Shown here piece after piece: positions 21,936-33,098 of a stretch of 64,000 bases of DNA. The stretch comes from Rhizophagus irregularis (taxonomy: Eukaryota > Glomeromycota > Glomeromycetes > Glomerales > Glomeraceae), in the NCBI RefSeq assembly GCF_026210795.1, contig NC_089452.1, forward strand, positions 992,001-1,056,000, in the 5' to 3' direction. The number at the start of each line of letters is the position of its first letter. Position 1 is the first letter of the stretch. The notes below the pieces were generated by a model. It was not told the origin of the DNA. It searched no databases and was given only the letters and a program-made list of their open reading frames with translations. The translations under genes and the position numbers were made by a program.

Positions 21936-22677
21936 AACGCTGTTATTTTTTTATCTTATTCTTCTCCATTGTATCTGCTTTCTAGAATTTAATTTAATCA
22001 CGTTATTATTTATTATATCCACGTTTTGATAGAATTTGTTTATCCATTGTGAAAGATATTAGATAAATAATATTTATTCTATTGATTGCTTAAATATACA
22101 ATTTATATTCAATGTTCGTTAATTAATTCAACTAATTAATTTTTTTAATCACAAATATTGTCGGGGAAAGGCTATTACAATCATTCGTAGAGGTATAAGT
22201 CTTATTATAATTAAATAAATTCTCATTTAAAAATTACTCTAATTATTACAATATTTACTCAGTAAAAAGAGGCCACTTGCTAAAAAGTTATATTATGGTC
22301 AGAAGAATAAATTTAAAAAAAAAGAAAAGTTTGTGTAGCGTCATTGCATATGCATACGTTGCAAACGTGGCGACGTGGCGTTATGAGCTAACACTACCTC
22401 GTGTTACGGTTATATAATCGAATACGCAGAATGATTGAATTGCTTTATTTATTGCAGAGATATTTATATTTGGTTTATTAACAGTTTAGTAAACGAAAAA
22501 TTTATTTTTAGATAAAGATTTGGTTGGATATACGCGATTTTCCTGTAATATATATATTTATTTATGATTTGCTTTGTTATATATATTATATATATATTAC
22601 ACTATTACACCCGCTTATATAATCGCATTACATACGTACACGCCCATCACGCCTTTTACACTCCAGCACCACTACAG
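21936..22677. other. Intergenic, no gene seen
   Basis: A+T-rich, with TATATATATTATATATATATT near 22575-22600 just 3' of the F-box gene on the minus strand. Nothing else was recognised. Confidence 0.35.
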
Positions 22678-24198
22678 TTAATCTAATACAGTTTTAATAT
22701 AAACACTATTCCATAATTCATCTTGATGTTTATAACTTTTAATTACACCAATACTTTCATATTTTTTAATTAATCCAGGATAATTTAATAAAAAATTATT
22801 CTTTTCACCAGTTTCTAATAATAAAGATTTTCTACCTTTCCAATTTGAAAAAAAAGAATCTAAAGTATTATAATCAAATTTCCAATTAAAATAAAAACCT
22901 AACTTAAATAAATTATTTGAAGATTTTTTAATTAATAAATTTAATAATTTATTACCATCAACCATATTAATATCTTCACCTTCATAAATTGATTCAAAAA
23001 TGATACCTTTTAAATGATGACATTTAATTAATAAATTTTCTAATTCATCAAAATCAGAATTTTTCATAATAATTGTAACATATTCTATATTTAAACAATT
23101 TTGATAAATTGTTTTAATAAAATTACCAGAATTTTCAATATCATAAGTTACAAAATATATTCCAATTTTACAAAGATTTCCTTGAACTTTTTCAATTATT
23201 TTAATAGCTAATGAAATTGAAACAAAATATAATAATAAAGTATGAAGTTTAGGACAACATGGATTTCTTATAATAATATTTTCATTTATTATTTCATTAG
23301 GTATATTTTTACTTAATGCCAATTTTTGTAAATTAATAGAATTTTCAAGAATATAAGATATAAAAGAATTTTTAGAACAAAAATCCAAACTAAGTTCTCT
23401 TAAATTAATAGCATGAAATTTTAAAGCTGTACCAATTCTTTTTAAATCATCTTGAAGAAATTTTTCATCATCATCTTCATCAGATTGATGATCAAAATCA
23501 ACGACTTGAATCTTTTTTTGTACTTTAATTAATCTTGCAAGTCCAGGATTATCAATTAAATCTTCAATTATAAACTTATTAATTGAATCACAAATTTGAG
23601 CCAAACCATAAAAGAATGATTGATCATTTCTAGCATTACATCTTAATTCATAAAGTCTAGATAAACAATTTTCTGCTCCAGGAAAATTTTGTAATTGATG
23701 TTTTAAATGATGAGTTGAATAAAACATATCCAAATAATTCAATGATGAACAATTATTCATAAATAATTTAAATAATTCTTGTTCAAAAGCAAATAATTGA
23801 TATCCTGTTTCTTCAATATTATCAAATCCAAGAATTTTATTAGCAAAAATATAAATATGACTTAATTTTATACTTTTAATATAAATTATATAATTAAATA
23901 ATGGTTTTTCTTTTGTTAAAATTATTTTAATATCTTGATTAATTAAGAAATTTCTTGATTTTTCTGGAAGATATAAAAGAATTATTTTAAAAAGCGATTT
24001 ATATTTTTCTATCATTCTTTCACTAATTTCTTCATCTTCGTAAGGATCTTCAAAAAATTTCCATACGTCATTCCATAAAATTGGAACTACCGTTTCACAC
24101 CAAAATTTATTAACTAATAAACAAGAATGTAAAGATTTTTGATCATCATTTAATTCTTCAAAAATATAAATAAGAACATCTTTGTTGAGATTTGTCAT
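22678..24198 (-). CDS. F-box / leucine-rich repeat protein
   Basis: Intronless gene of 506 codons starting at the Met at 24198, which opens the F-box (LNKDVLIYIFEELNDD, then HSCLLVNKFWCETVVPILW, about residues 4-45). This is the Skp1-binding module of SCF ubiquitin ligase receptors. The remainder has irregular Leu-rich repeats (NLRELSLDFC, NLQKLALSKN, NIEYVTIIMKN) and an acidic insert (SDEDDDEKF) near residue 240. The C-terminal Asn-Trp-Lys-Gly-Arg-Lys-Ser-Leu-Leu motif recurs in the F-box protein at 30927 as Asn-Trp-Lys-Gly-Arg-His-Pro-Met-Leu, so they share a family-specific C-terminal block. The target protein is unknown. Confidence 0.88.
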   Translation of the reverse strand: MTNLNKDVLIYIFEELNDDQKSLHSCLLVNKFWCETVVPILWNDVWKFFEDPYEDEEISERMIEKYKSLFKIILLYLPEKSRNFLINQDIKIILTKEKPLFNYIIYIKSIKLSHIYIFANKILGFDNIEETGYQLFAFEQELFKLFMNNCSSLNYLDMFYSTHHLKHQLQNFPGAENCLSRLYELRCNARNDQSFFYGLAQICDSINKFIIEDLIDNPGLARLIKVQKKIQVVDFDHQSDEDDDEKFLQDDLKRIGTALKFHAINLRELSLDFCSKNSFISYILENSINLQKLALSKNIPNEIINENIIIRNPCCPKLHTLLLYFVSISLAIKIIEKVQGNLCKIGIYFVTYDIENSGNFIKTIYQNCLNIEYVTIIMKNSDFDELENLLIKCHHLKGIIFESIYEGEDINMVDGNKLLNLLIKKSSNNLFKLGFYFNWKFDYNTLDSFFSNWKGRKSLLLETGEKNNFLLNYPGLIKKYESIGVIKSYKHQDELWNSVYIKTVLD

Positions 24199-24199
24199 C

Positions 24200-25480
24200 G
24201 TATTTTTGTTTCTTTTTAAAGTGGGGAAAAAAAAAATTTCTTTTTTTTTTTATTGCCGAAAAAAAGTTATGAGAATCAAAATTTCTAATGTGGTTAACTT
24301 TCCTTTTATATACGTTGATCATACCTTACTGGTATCACAAATCCTCATCAACCTTAATGTGGCACAAGTTTAATTTCAATCGACGACGATCATGACTGGA
24401 ACAAAATTGGTGACAATGCTTAACCGTTAAAAGGCTTAATAATTCCAAACAAAGATAATAATAAAAAAATCAAATATGAAGAACAATTTTCTTATGATAA
24501 ATGTCAAATCAATATAAACAATAAGTAAAAGAATATATGTATATGTATAAGTTTTTTATTAATTGTTTTATAACACAATGTAAGAAGTTGATTGAATAAT
24601 ATATTATAATATATTGCATATTTGTTTTTATTTTATACATTTGTCGTGGCGCAGTAATTATGACTTTTTTTTTATATAGAATTCCCAAAAGTAAAAAGTT
24701 CATCTAATTTTAAAATGATATGCACGAAACCGAATTTATATTTAACTTTTTAAATAATAAATAATTATTTATAATTTATTTACATAAATAAATATTTATT
24801 GAAATTTTTATTTTTATTTTTATTTTTTTTTTAAATTTAAATACAACATGAAACAAAGATGTTGTGTTCATTATCTTAAAACATTATTTCTTCCTATTGA
24901 GTAAAGAAAGAGTTTTACAAAGATGTAATATGTATGAATTTAATATTTAAGTGAAGAATTACTAATATTTAAAGTTATCAAGATAATGTATTATTAATAT
25001 TATATACGATAAGAATTTAATTTAATAACAATATTAAATTATATTAATAATAGAAAATGTGGTTACAAATCAAATTTGTTACTCAGTATGCATAATAGTT
25101 CATTTTAATGAACGCTAAGTGTAATATAAAAGCGCAAATACTAAATCATATGACGGTTACGTTTCGCCGAAAAATAGGGTACATTACTACATTATGCAGT
25201 ATTATGAATAACTCAGGTCGGAGATTATTTTTCGGTCAAAATGTTTTCCCGATACCATCATATCATATGACAGCCTACAACCTGTAATGCGCCACTGATC
25301 AAAATAAATAATTTTATATATATAGATTATATATAATTTTTCTCTATAAATACATATCCTCTCTAAATGTACATTTTTTTCAAATTTCATAATGCTTTAA
25401 TACTATACACGGTAAATCTAGAATTTATTATTTAATATTTTATTAACGGAAGGGAGTATGATTTAAAGTAATAAAAAAGT
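24200..25480. other. Intergenic, no gene seen
   Basis: Upstream region of the F-box gene and then plain A+T-rich sequence. CGCC-containing islands at about 25150-25175 and 25215-25295 (for example TTTCGCCGAAAAATAGGG) suggest small repeat remnants but no inverted termini were resolved. Confidence 0.35.
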
Positions 25481-25489
25481 GGAAAAAAA

Positions 25490-25725
25490 ACGGGACGCAT
25501 TCCGACAATTATCTCATTGTCAAACGTTTCACCGACAGGATCATTTCGCAAACAAATGTTTCGCCGCCGACGATCATCATCTCGCCTGACAAGAGAATTT
25601 AGAATTAGAGTTAGATAGGATTAGGATTAGAATAAGATTATAGGATAAGTGGATTAGGATTTCAAAACTGTCAATGGAATGACTGTCGGTGAAATGATCG
25701 TTGGTAAAATGAATCAGATTCGAAA
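25490..25725. repeat. GACAG / TTAGGATTAG dispersed repeat
   Basis: Both ends carry repeats of the type TTTCACCGACAGGATCATTTC, in opposite orientation (left at about 25530-25550; right, as GTCGGTGAAATGATCG, at about 25685-25705). The middle is a degenerate TTAGGATTAG array (25595-25665). The same combination in the opposite order flanks the foldback element at 45629-45860, so this is a second copy of one element family. Confidence 0.55.
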
Positions 25726-26300
25726 AGCTCTGTTTAACTTATGAACTTCAAACATATAATAAACCATAATTATAATTATTGTATTCGTTTTATGTAAACA
25801 CTAGTCAGCATAATAATTAAGTAAATAATAATTTTCTATACGAGGTAATATTTATTTACGTTATAATAAAACTTTAAATAAAAAAATTTCATTTCGTTTT
25901 TCATAAATGCCAATAAAAAAAAAATCATGTGAAAATTGTCCATTTTCCAACATCTTTCTTCATATAGGATAGATATGATTTTAGTAGTTATATACAAATA
26001 TGTACTATTAACAATAGGATCATGATAATTTTACTTGACTAATATTTTCATTATCGTACAATATTGATATCAATAGTACAATATTGAATATCGATAGTTT
26101 ATTTGAGCATTTCGTATCGAAACGAAATGAAATGAACCTAATATGGCCCATGCCCACCCACTCGATCAAAAATCACACAATAATTTTTTTTTTCTGAAAA
26201 ATGTGGGATATACAAATTAACCCATCCTTGATTCCGGTGAGTGGTCACATGATTTTTCTCACGTCCTTTTTCTTGATCTTACTAAAAAAATATTCTTTTT

Positions 26301-27095
26301 CATCTTTCAGGTCCAAATCAGCGTTGCGGCACTATGGTAAGCGTTTCTTTTCATTTCGCAAATTATTTTATATATTTTTTAGGTTCTGCAGTACTACGAT
26401 TAAGTGTCCAGGACGGGTTTATCCCGATTTTATCATAAAATTTCACGATTTTCATGATATTTAAATCTGATTGGATGGCTGGATAACCATGTGATTATAA
26501 TTTTGCTGAAATTCTGGCCAAAATAATTCCGGCTAAAATTATGTCGCGGTTTTAGAAATTAGGCCGAAATTACGTTAATTTCAGCCAATCGCGAATTTGC
26601 GAAAAAATCATGAAAATCACGCGATTTTTGCGCTATCACGACGACCCATCCTGGACACCCTAACTACGATAAGCTACATTTTGGTTTTTTTTTTTAATTT
26701 TCATGTTCTTAGTATTAAAAAAATTTTTTTCGTCCCTTGGGGTCAGGAACTCACGTATTGGCTAGCACTCTTACTCCTGCAGTACCATGATAAGCGCCAA
26801 ATTTTGTTTTTTTCATTTCATAATTTTTTTTATTTAATTTCTTTTACTAAATTATTTTTTTATCATCTTTTTTTTTAGATCCAGATCGGGTAACAGTAAG
26901 AATCGATCTTTATATTTTTTTTTTGTTTCATGATTTTTTATTTAGATATTTTTACTTTTTTCATTTTTTTTTGATTCAATTCGGGTTTCTCGAGACACTT
27001 GGTACCATGGTAAGCACCAATTTCCATAATTTTTTTATTTCATAATTTTTTTTATTTAGTTTTTTTTTTACTAATTATCATTTTTTTTTTTGAAG
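26301..27095 (+). repeat. Second array of exon-like modules (plus strand)
   Basis: Several similar short segments end in CACTATG, ACCATG or ACTACGAT followed by GTAAGC or its mutated form. Examples: 26311-26336 bounded by CATCTTTCAG and GTAAGCG; 26383 onward after TTTTTTAG, ending ACTACGAT then AAGC; about 26777-26795 (CTGCAGTACCATGATAAGC); about 26985-27009 (CTTGGTACCATG then GTAAGC). Spacers share TTTTTTTCATTTCATAATTTTTTTTATTTA-like T-rich sequence. No conserved reading frame runs through them. The second module is interrupted by the hAT MITE at 26401-26662. Confidence 0.45.
26401..26662. mobile_element. hAT-type MITE with 8-base target duplication
   Basis: The element is flanked by a perfect 8-base duplication, ACTACGAT at 26393-26400 and 26663-26670. 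Its ends are TAAGTGTCCAGGACGGGT and, as reverse complement of the right end, TAGGGTGTCCAGGATGGGT. Eight-base duplications and TAGGG-type ends are typical of the hAT superfamily. The related module at about 26777 (CTGCAGTACCATGATAAGC) shows the empty site. The interior is G+C-richer than the surroundings, with palindromic CACGATTTTCATGA motifs. No coding capacity. Confidence 0.85.
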
Positions 27096-27099
27096 GAAA

Positions 27100-27610
27100 A
27101 CATTTTAATATGATAGTGATACGATCCACAGCAAAAATTTTGCAGTTATACAAGGTTAACATTATCCGGGGTAATATCCGGGGTAACTATGGCCAATAAA
27201 ATTTGGTAGCTTAAATTGTTAATCATTAATTATACTATTAAGTACAAATTTAACTATTAGATTAATATAACATTATTTATCATATTTATAATTAAATAAT
27301 TTATAAATTGTGATTTAACCTTACTAAATATGTATAACAATGATGAGATGATTTATAATTTTGCATACTTCACCATGATATCATTAAGTCAAAACTTTCA
27401 AACTTAAACTTATTTTTTTTTAAAAAAAAAATTAAATATCATAAAAATGACATGTCTTCTTGATATTGACATTATTCCGATATCCGATTCTTGAGCATAG
27501 TAATCATGACGCACATAAACAAAATTTTAACCGTTTAACCATAACATAACATATATATTTGCTGAATAATTAAAAAAAAATTGCATATTAACTAGGAATA
27601 ACCAACCATA
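27100..27610. other. Intergenic, no gene seen
   Basis: A+T-rich. A short direct duplication (TATCCGGGGTAA twice, near 27164-27187) is the only local structure noted. Confidence 0.35.
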
Positions 27611-27615
27611 CTAAA

Positions 27616-27960
27616 ATGATTTTAGAAGAGTCGTTTCAAGAATCTAAAAGTGTAAGGTTCTTTAAGAAAAGAATTTGGAGAGGACTATACATTACACCAA
27701 ATATTGATTAAGCTATCGAATATGCTGGAAGGAACGGGACCCTCCTAATTTTTGACTGGACCAATCCCGATAGGAATCTCAAAATTAAGCATCTAAATGA
27801 CTTGGAGGAATGGAAATCCACAATCAAGCGAAATCAAGCCAAATTATATCGGCTTAAAGGACCAGGCCTGTCAAATGATGGACGCAAATGCTTTGTCTTG
27901 GAAATATCATTTTCTCCACAAGACCAATACAGGAGGAAAACAGCCAAATATTATATATAA
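27616..27960 (+). pseudogene. Broken gene of unknown function, ART-like motif
   Basis: From ATG at 27616 the frame reads 31 codons, meets TAA at 27709-27711, and then continues open for 82 more codons to TAA at 27958. The flanking residues (RIWRGLYITPNID, stop, AIEYAGRNGTLLIFDW) read smoothly if the stop was CAA, a single C-to-T change. The pattern Gly-Leu-Tyr-Ile-Thr-Pro with Ala-Ile-Glu-Tyr-Ala resembles the active-site region of ADP-ribosyltransferase-fold proteins such as DUF3990; this is my inference from a short motif. The later part (GRKCFVLEISFSPQDQYRR) may be a second segment of the same family. It is probably dead. Confidence 0.55.
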
Positions 27961-28083
27961 TTGTAGATATTATATTGGATATATTGAAAATTTTATTTAT
28001 AATATACTAACAGATAAGACTATTTGAGGATTATTTTAAAGTGGGATCTAACCTTACGAAAAGTAATATCTATAGGGGAGAGC

Positions 28084-28308
28084 CGGTAAAAAGGTGGATT
28101 TGCCTTGCTGATGTTGGTAAACCCAGACCACCAAGATATAGAGCAGACATTCTTGAAGGTTCATTTCCATAATTATGACCGTATCAGGACATGACATGAT
28201 CCATTACCTTCAGAGATTGTGCAAGTTGTTGGGAAGACTAATTCAGCCGTCAATGCTTTTACAGAACGGTTATTTGCTGTAGTGTATTTAAAATCTAAGC
28301 AAAACTAG
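28084..28308 (+). pseudogene. C-terminal relic of the same unknown family
   Basis: The frame reads EPVKRWICLADVGKPRPP and then RYRADILEGSF, shifts by one base at about 28168, and continues HNYDRIRT, a TGA, HDPLPSEIVQVVGKTN and a final ERLFAVVYLKSKQN before TAG at 28306-28308. It follows the broken gene at 27616 at short distance and in the same direction, so it is likely the 3' part of that gene or of a tandem copy. One frameshift and one internal stop make it non-functional as read. I do not know the function. Confidence 0.5.
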
Positions 28309-28309
28309 A

Positions 28310-29705
28310 AAAGTAGAAAAAAAACTAGTGCAAGGTTAAACAAGAGAATATTTTATTTATCCGGAGGCTTTAACTGAAGAACAATACAAAGAGTTAAAAA
28401 ATCTCCTTTCAAATGCTACTACCTGTAAAGTTAAGGAATGCTCTAGACTTCTTTTTCATCTTTAGAATAAATGGAGGTGAACATCAATGGTTACTTATTT
28501 GAGAAATTTTAGATGCTTTGAATAGAAATACCTATTGCTTGTTGACTTTTATCTTATCAGTTATTATATTAATATTGTATTTTTATATTTTATTTGTAAT
28601 TGCATTATATAGCAACAATGTAGGAATTTCAAGTATCAGTTACTGCTATTGGCAATGTTAATTTTATTAAATAAAAGCATAATTTTATTTTTATGATAGC
28701 AAATTTTACATGGTACAATTGATACATGTCAAAAAATTTGGTTAACTTTACTTATCAAACAATATCCATGAGTTATAATTCACCTGCCAAGGTATCCGGA
28801 CAGGTCTGAAGTAAGTTTTAACTCGCACCTAATAATTGCAGGAACATAACAATATTGTTGGCGTCATCATTGTATTTTTGTACTTTTAGGATCGAAGTTT
28901 ATAGATAATCGTATCAAGGGCATAACTTATGGCAGTGGTAATTATTATGTTAACGATTTATATAATAATATTATCCAAAATAGTTGTACCTAGAACTATA
29001 TAATTGCGTTGTTCCTAGATTTACATTATTTGCACATGTAAAGTGAATTAGAGCATTGATATCCCAAACATAATATGTTGGTTTTTTCATCATACCTATT
29101 TTAGAGTAATGGACTAATGGTCTTTGAGAAGCAACTATTTTTTAATTCTTTATAATCGTTATATTATCTCCGATTAGTTTAATATTTATGTAATACCAAT
29201 GTGTTATTGCTCATTAAACTATTCATTATGTTTCACAACTTTTTTTTCCATTTAAAAATGTCAAGGCTAAATAGAGATGTCTTCTAGTTAGTAAAATTTG
29301 GCGTAATCTAAGTGATTATTTCAATTTATGATGAAAATACAACCTTAGTTGCGATACTTGTCTGTAAGTAATAATGTTTTAGATTGTTTAACAGAAATGC
29401 AAATCAATTAATGAATTAAATATGTCCAAAAATAATTCCTGTATTGATAGATAAACTTTGTTATTATACAAATCGATTATAATAATTTTTTTTTTATAAT
29501 AATAATTCTCGTTTAAGCAGTATTGGCTTAGCCTTAGATTTGAAATTAAATTGAATTACGATAATATCAAAACGTTCATATTCAAATAAATTTGATAAAT
29601 TTTAAGGAAACTTTGTTCCTGGAAACGGAATTTTACAAATATTATATATTATGCATAATTTATTAATTTTTCATATCCTGAATAATTATTAATTGTGTTA
29701 ATAAG
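28310..29705. other. Intergenic, no gene seen
   Basis: A+T-rich sequence. Short open stretches around 28320-28500 may be further debris of the pseudogene before it. No repeats with defined ends were recognised. Confidence 0.3.
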
Positions 29706-29706
29706 G

Positions 29707-29934
29707 CCATTCCAAACTAATCATTAGTTTAACATCCTTTCTGGCTGAAAAATTTGAGGGGGGGGGGGAATAATTTAAACAAACATAATATTTAAACATA
29801 TTAAAATTTTCGGAAGTTTGCGGTAAAATCGGATATATTCGGTACATCCAATTTCAGAAAAGAGAGGGGGTGCTTTAAAGATGTGTTTAAATTATTTTAA
29901 AAGAGGATGTTAAACTAAAATTAATTTGGAATGG
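29707..29934. mobile_element. 228-base MITE, ~30-base inverted ends
   Basis: The left end (CCATTCCAAACTAATCATTA...) and the reverse complement of the right end (CCATTCCAAATTAATTTTA...) match and both continue into GTTTAACATCCT. A run of 11 G lies inside at 29758-29768. No coding frame and no clear target duplication were found. Confidence 0.65.
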
Positions 29935-30049
29935 ATTAAATATCAAAAACAAACCAATCAACTGTCGAACACATCACGTGATTTTCGTGAAACCCGAAAA
30001 ACATGAATTTTCTATCTTTCAAAATGAACTTTTCAAACTTTTTTTTGAT

Positions 30050-30290
30050 TTTCAAATACATGATATTCCTGGAGCAAGCCAATGTTTTTCTGAAATGAGT
30101 TATCTTCGTTGTAGACTTGTAGTACTTTTATGAGCAACAACGTTTTTATGATGTTATCAGGTTAATTGATATATTTGAAAAACTGACTAAAGTCAAATTA
30201 TTATATCATGGAAATGTGCAATTCTCTTGCTACAACGTATGACATCTCTAACACTTACATTTCATCCCATAAAAAACCAATGTATATCAT
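30050..30290 (+). pseudogene. F-box protein middle fragment, inverted
   Basis: On the plus strand, FQIHDIPGASQCFSEMSYL (about 30052-30108) corresponds to the segment QIHLIPGAKHCFSEIIFL of the intact F-box protein at 30927. After a stop and a frame change, RLIDIFEKLTKVKLLYHGN (about 30157-30215) corresponds to its TKLIDASKKLIDVRLL. No F-box or C terminus is present. The rest of what may be the same copy lies immediately downstream on the opposite strand, so an inversion has cut this gene. Confidence 0.65.
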
Positions 30291-30302
30291 AACCTAATAA
30301 TA

Positions 30303-30780
30303 TTACTTTAACTTAAACAAACCAATTGGTGATCTAATTAATATTCCAAATAATTCTCTTGGATCAAACAAATTATCAACTGAAATAAACAATTCATCTA
30401 AATATTGACACTTAATTAATATATTTTCAAACTCTGTGATATTTTCACTTATAATAGGGATTAATTTAAGATACTTAAGTTTTGGACATTTTTGATAAAT
30501 GACCTGAATAATTTTATTAATAATCTCTTCATAAGATATGCAATCAATACTTATTTTGTTAAGATGACCATTTGTATTTTCAATTAAACTTACTAATATT
30601 TCTACTAGAATAGCTCTAGTTTTAAAGTTTGTAATAAAGGTAAAGATAAGTTCTCTAAGTAATTCCATGGATAATGATAACTACCATCCAATTCTAATTC
30701 TTTTAAATTTACAAAAGTTGTAAGGATTTTTGAAAATGTTGTATGATTTGTGTCAAAGATTAATTTAGGAATTGAATCAA
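30303..30780 (-). pseudogene. F-box protein C-terminal fragment, frameshifted
   Basis: On the minus strand from about 30780 the frame reads PKLIFDTNHTTFSKILTTFV, NLKELELDGSYHYPW, then changes frame near 30660 and runs open to the stop at 30303. Matching blocks of the intact protein at 30927 are RILSSLVNLKKLELRI, NRSLTKISID-like, and the segments around Cys-Pro-Asn-Leu-Ile-Tyr-Leu-Lys-Leu and Cys-Gln-Tyr-Leu. The frame ends at Gly-Leu-Phe-Lys-Leu-Lys, before the C-terminal block of the family. The N-terminal half is missing; see the inverted fragment at 30050. Confidence 0.7.
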
Positions 30781-30926
30781 TCAAATAAAATACCTTTTAT
30801 TTTAAATAAAAAAAAAATGAAAATTGATATTACATAAATAAATCTTTTAATGATTATACATAAATATAATAAAACTATAACATACAATAAAAAACATTTA
30901 ATTTATTTTAAATTATTTTAATAAAT

Positions 30927-32381
30927 TTACCATTCAAAATCTTCAAAATCTCTATGTAAATAATTAAATTTCTTAATAATTCCTTCTGATTTATATTCTT
31001 CTATCAAATCAAATAAATCAGTACATCCATATGAATCAAGTTGTAATAACATGGGATGTCTTCCTTTCCAATTATTAATAAATAATATTAAGGACTCTAG
31101 ATTAATTGATTCATGAGAAATAATATTAAACTTAAATTTAAATAAACTAGTTGGTGATGATATGTTTAATATTTCGAATAATTTATCCCAATTAAATATG
31201 TTTATAATAAGAAAATATAATCCAATTAAATATTGACAATTAATTAATAATTGTTCTAATTCTAAAATATTTTCATTTCTAAACATTAATTTAAGGTAAA
31301 TAAGATTTGGACAATTTTGATAAATAGCCTTAATAATATTTTTATTATCAATCTCATTATGAAGCTTATTATCAATGCTTATTTTGGTAAGACTTCTATC
31401 TGTATTAAGAATTAAATTTCTTAAAAATTTGATTTGAAAAATATTAGATTTTAAAATTCGTAATGAAGATAAAGATACATTTTCTAAGAAATCCAACTTT
31501 ACATTGTGATTATCAATTCTTAATTCCAATTTTTTTAAATTTACTAAAGATGAAAGAATTCTTGTGGCAGGTGGTGCAGTTATCATAAAGTATTGTATAG
31601 TATGTGCATGTTTCATTAATGAATTTTCAAGAATTATATGAAATGGTTTTAATGATTCTTCAACATAGTATATATTATTTATGATTGGAACATTAACTAA
31701 TCCAGTATTGGCGGTTAATAGACGAACATCAATTAATTTTTTAGAGGCATCAATTAATTTAGTAATCCCATAACTGTTTTTGCTGTTTTTGCTTTCAACA
31801 AAAAGTTCCAATTCTTTAATTGATTGGCATATTCCTGCTAATCCAATTAAAACGTTGTCATTTACTCCGATATTACAACTAAGGAATATAATTTCTGAAA
31901 AACAGTGTTTAGCTCCAGGAATAAGGTGAATTTGATAATCAAAATGTTGGGGTATATAAAGATATGTAAACTTTGTATTTTCATTAATAAAAAGATTGTA
32001 TATTTCATTTTTTAAAATTGACATACTCGATTCCGTGCAATAATATTTAATAGTATTTATTATCTTATCAATCGAACTTAAATTTAAATGTTTACAAAAA
32101 CTGATATAATTAAATAAAGGTTTTTGAGAAAAAATTGTGAATAATTCAATATTATGATTTATTAAATTATTTTTTGACTCGTCCGATAAGTGTGAAATAA
32201 TTACGTTAAATAATAAGTTTTCATTTTTATTCGTTAAGTACTTCCAAGGATTTTTCCATAAAATTAGAACGATTATTTCACACCATGTTTTGTTGACCGA
32301 AAGTGATGAATAAAGGGCCTTTATATCATCTTGAAATTCTTCAAATACTAGATAAAGAATATCTCTATTTAGCTTGGACAT
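30927..32381 (-). CDS. F-box / leucine-rich repeat protein
   Basis: Intronless gene of 484 codons. The Met at 32381 opens the F-box (LNRDILYLVFEEFQDD, then YSSLSVNKTWCEIIVLILW, about residues 4-45), the presumed Skp1-binding part of an SCF receptor. The C-terminal part has irregular Leu-rich repeats (NLKKLELRIDN, NLIYLKLMFRN) and the family block Asn-Trp-Lys-Gly-Arg-His-Pro-Met-Leu-Leu. It is the only intact member among at least four related fragments between 30050 and 34640. They share its sequence closely, so this gene is the best estimate of their parent. The downstream region is a short A-rich spacer. The substrate is unknown. Confidence 0.88.
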   Translation of the reverse strand: MSKLNRDILYLVFEEFQDDIKALYSSLSVNKTWCEIIVLILWKNPWKYLTNKNENLLFNVIISHLSDESKNNLINHNIELFTIFSQKPLFNYISFCKHLNLSSIDKIINTIKYYCTESSMSILKNEIYNLFINENTKFTYLYIPQHFDYQIHLIPGAKHCFSEIIFLSCNIGVNDNVLIGLAGICQSIKELELFVESKNSKNSYGITKLIDASKKLIDVRLLTANTGLVNVPIINNIYYVEESLKPFHIILENSLMKHAHTIQYFMITAPPATRILSSLVNLKKLELRIDNHNVKLDFLENVSLSSLRILKSNIFQIKFLRNLILNTDRSLTKISIDNKLHNEIDNKNIIKAIYQNCPNLIYLKLMFRNENILELEQLLINCQYLIGLYFLIINIFNWDKLFEILNISSPTSLFKFKFNIISHESINLESLILFINNWKGRHPMLLQLDSYGCTDLFDLIEEYKSEGIIKKFNYLHRDFEDFEW

Positions 32382-32702
32382 CTTTGCGAAAAAATATTTT
32401 TTTTTTATTACTGAAATGATCGTTTATATTACATAAATATGTCTGTGTAACATTGTACGATTACGTACGCACTTCAACGAAAATCGTAAATCTGTATATT
32501 TCATGTTTAATATAAACAGATATGATTGGCTGACATTGTGCCACGCACGGTTAGCCTTACGTGATTATGATAATCGCCGCCGCCAATAAATGGTCAACAT
32601 GCCAAATATGAGCAAATGATTGACCAAAAATTGATGTTTAAAGGAAGTGTGAAAGTATTACTTTATGCAATAATAAATCCATACGTTAAGTATAAAGTAC
32701 TT

Positions 32703-32903
32703 TCAAGGATTTTTCCACAAAATTTTCACACAATGTTTTATTGACTGAAAAAGATGAACAAAGGACTTTTTTATTATCTTGTAAATTTTAAATATCAAAT
32801 AAAAAATGTCTTCATTTTCTTTGGACATTTTTGCAAAAAATTTTATTGCAAACAATCTACTTGTATTATTTGCGATACTGCGCATTGTAAGATTACGTGC
32901 CAC
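32703..32903 (-). pseudogene. F-box protein N-terminal fragment
   Basis: From about 32829 on the minus strand the frame reads KMSKENEDIFYLIFKIYKI and then IKHCVKILWKNP before a stop at 32703. These match the first 45 residues of the F-box protein at 30927 with decay. Nothing of the rest of the protein follows in this orientation. The upstream Met at 32903 lies in non-homologous sequence. Confidence 0.7.
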
Positions 32904-33098
32904 AAAAAATCACATGATATTTCACCACCCGTGTCACACTTTTTTTTATTACGTGTAATTATAAATTTTATAATTACACAACCTATTACAAAAATATTTA
33001 GATCATACATATAATTGGATGATGCATATTCTATATTTCAATATACGGTATGTACAGTATATTTTTCATTCATTATAACTATTAATAAAACTTCTCTT

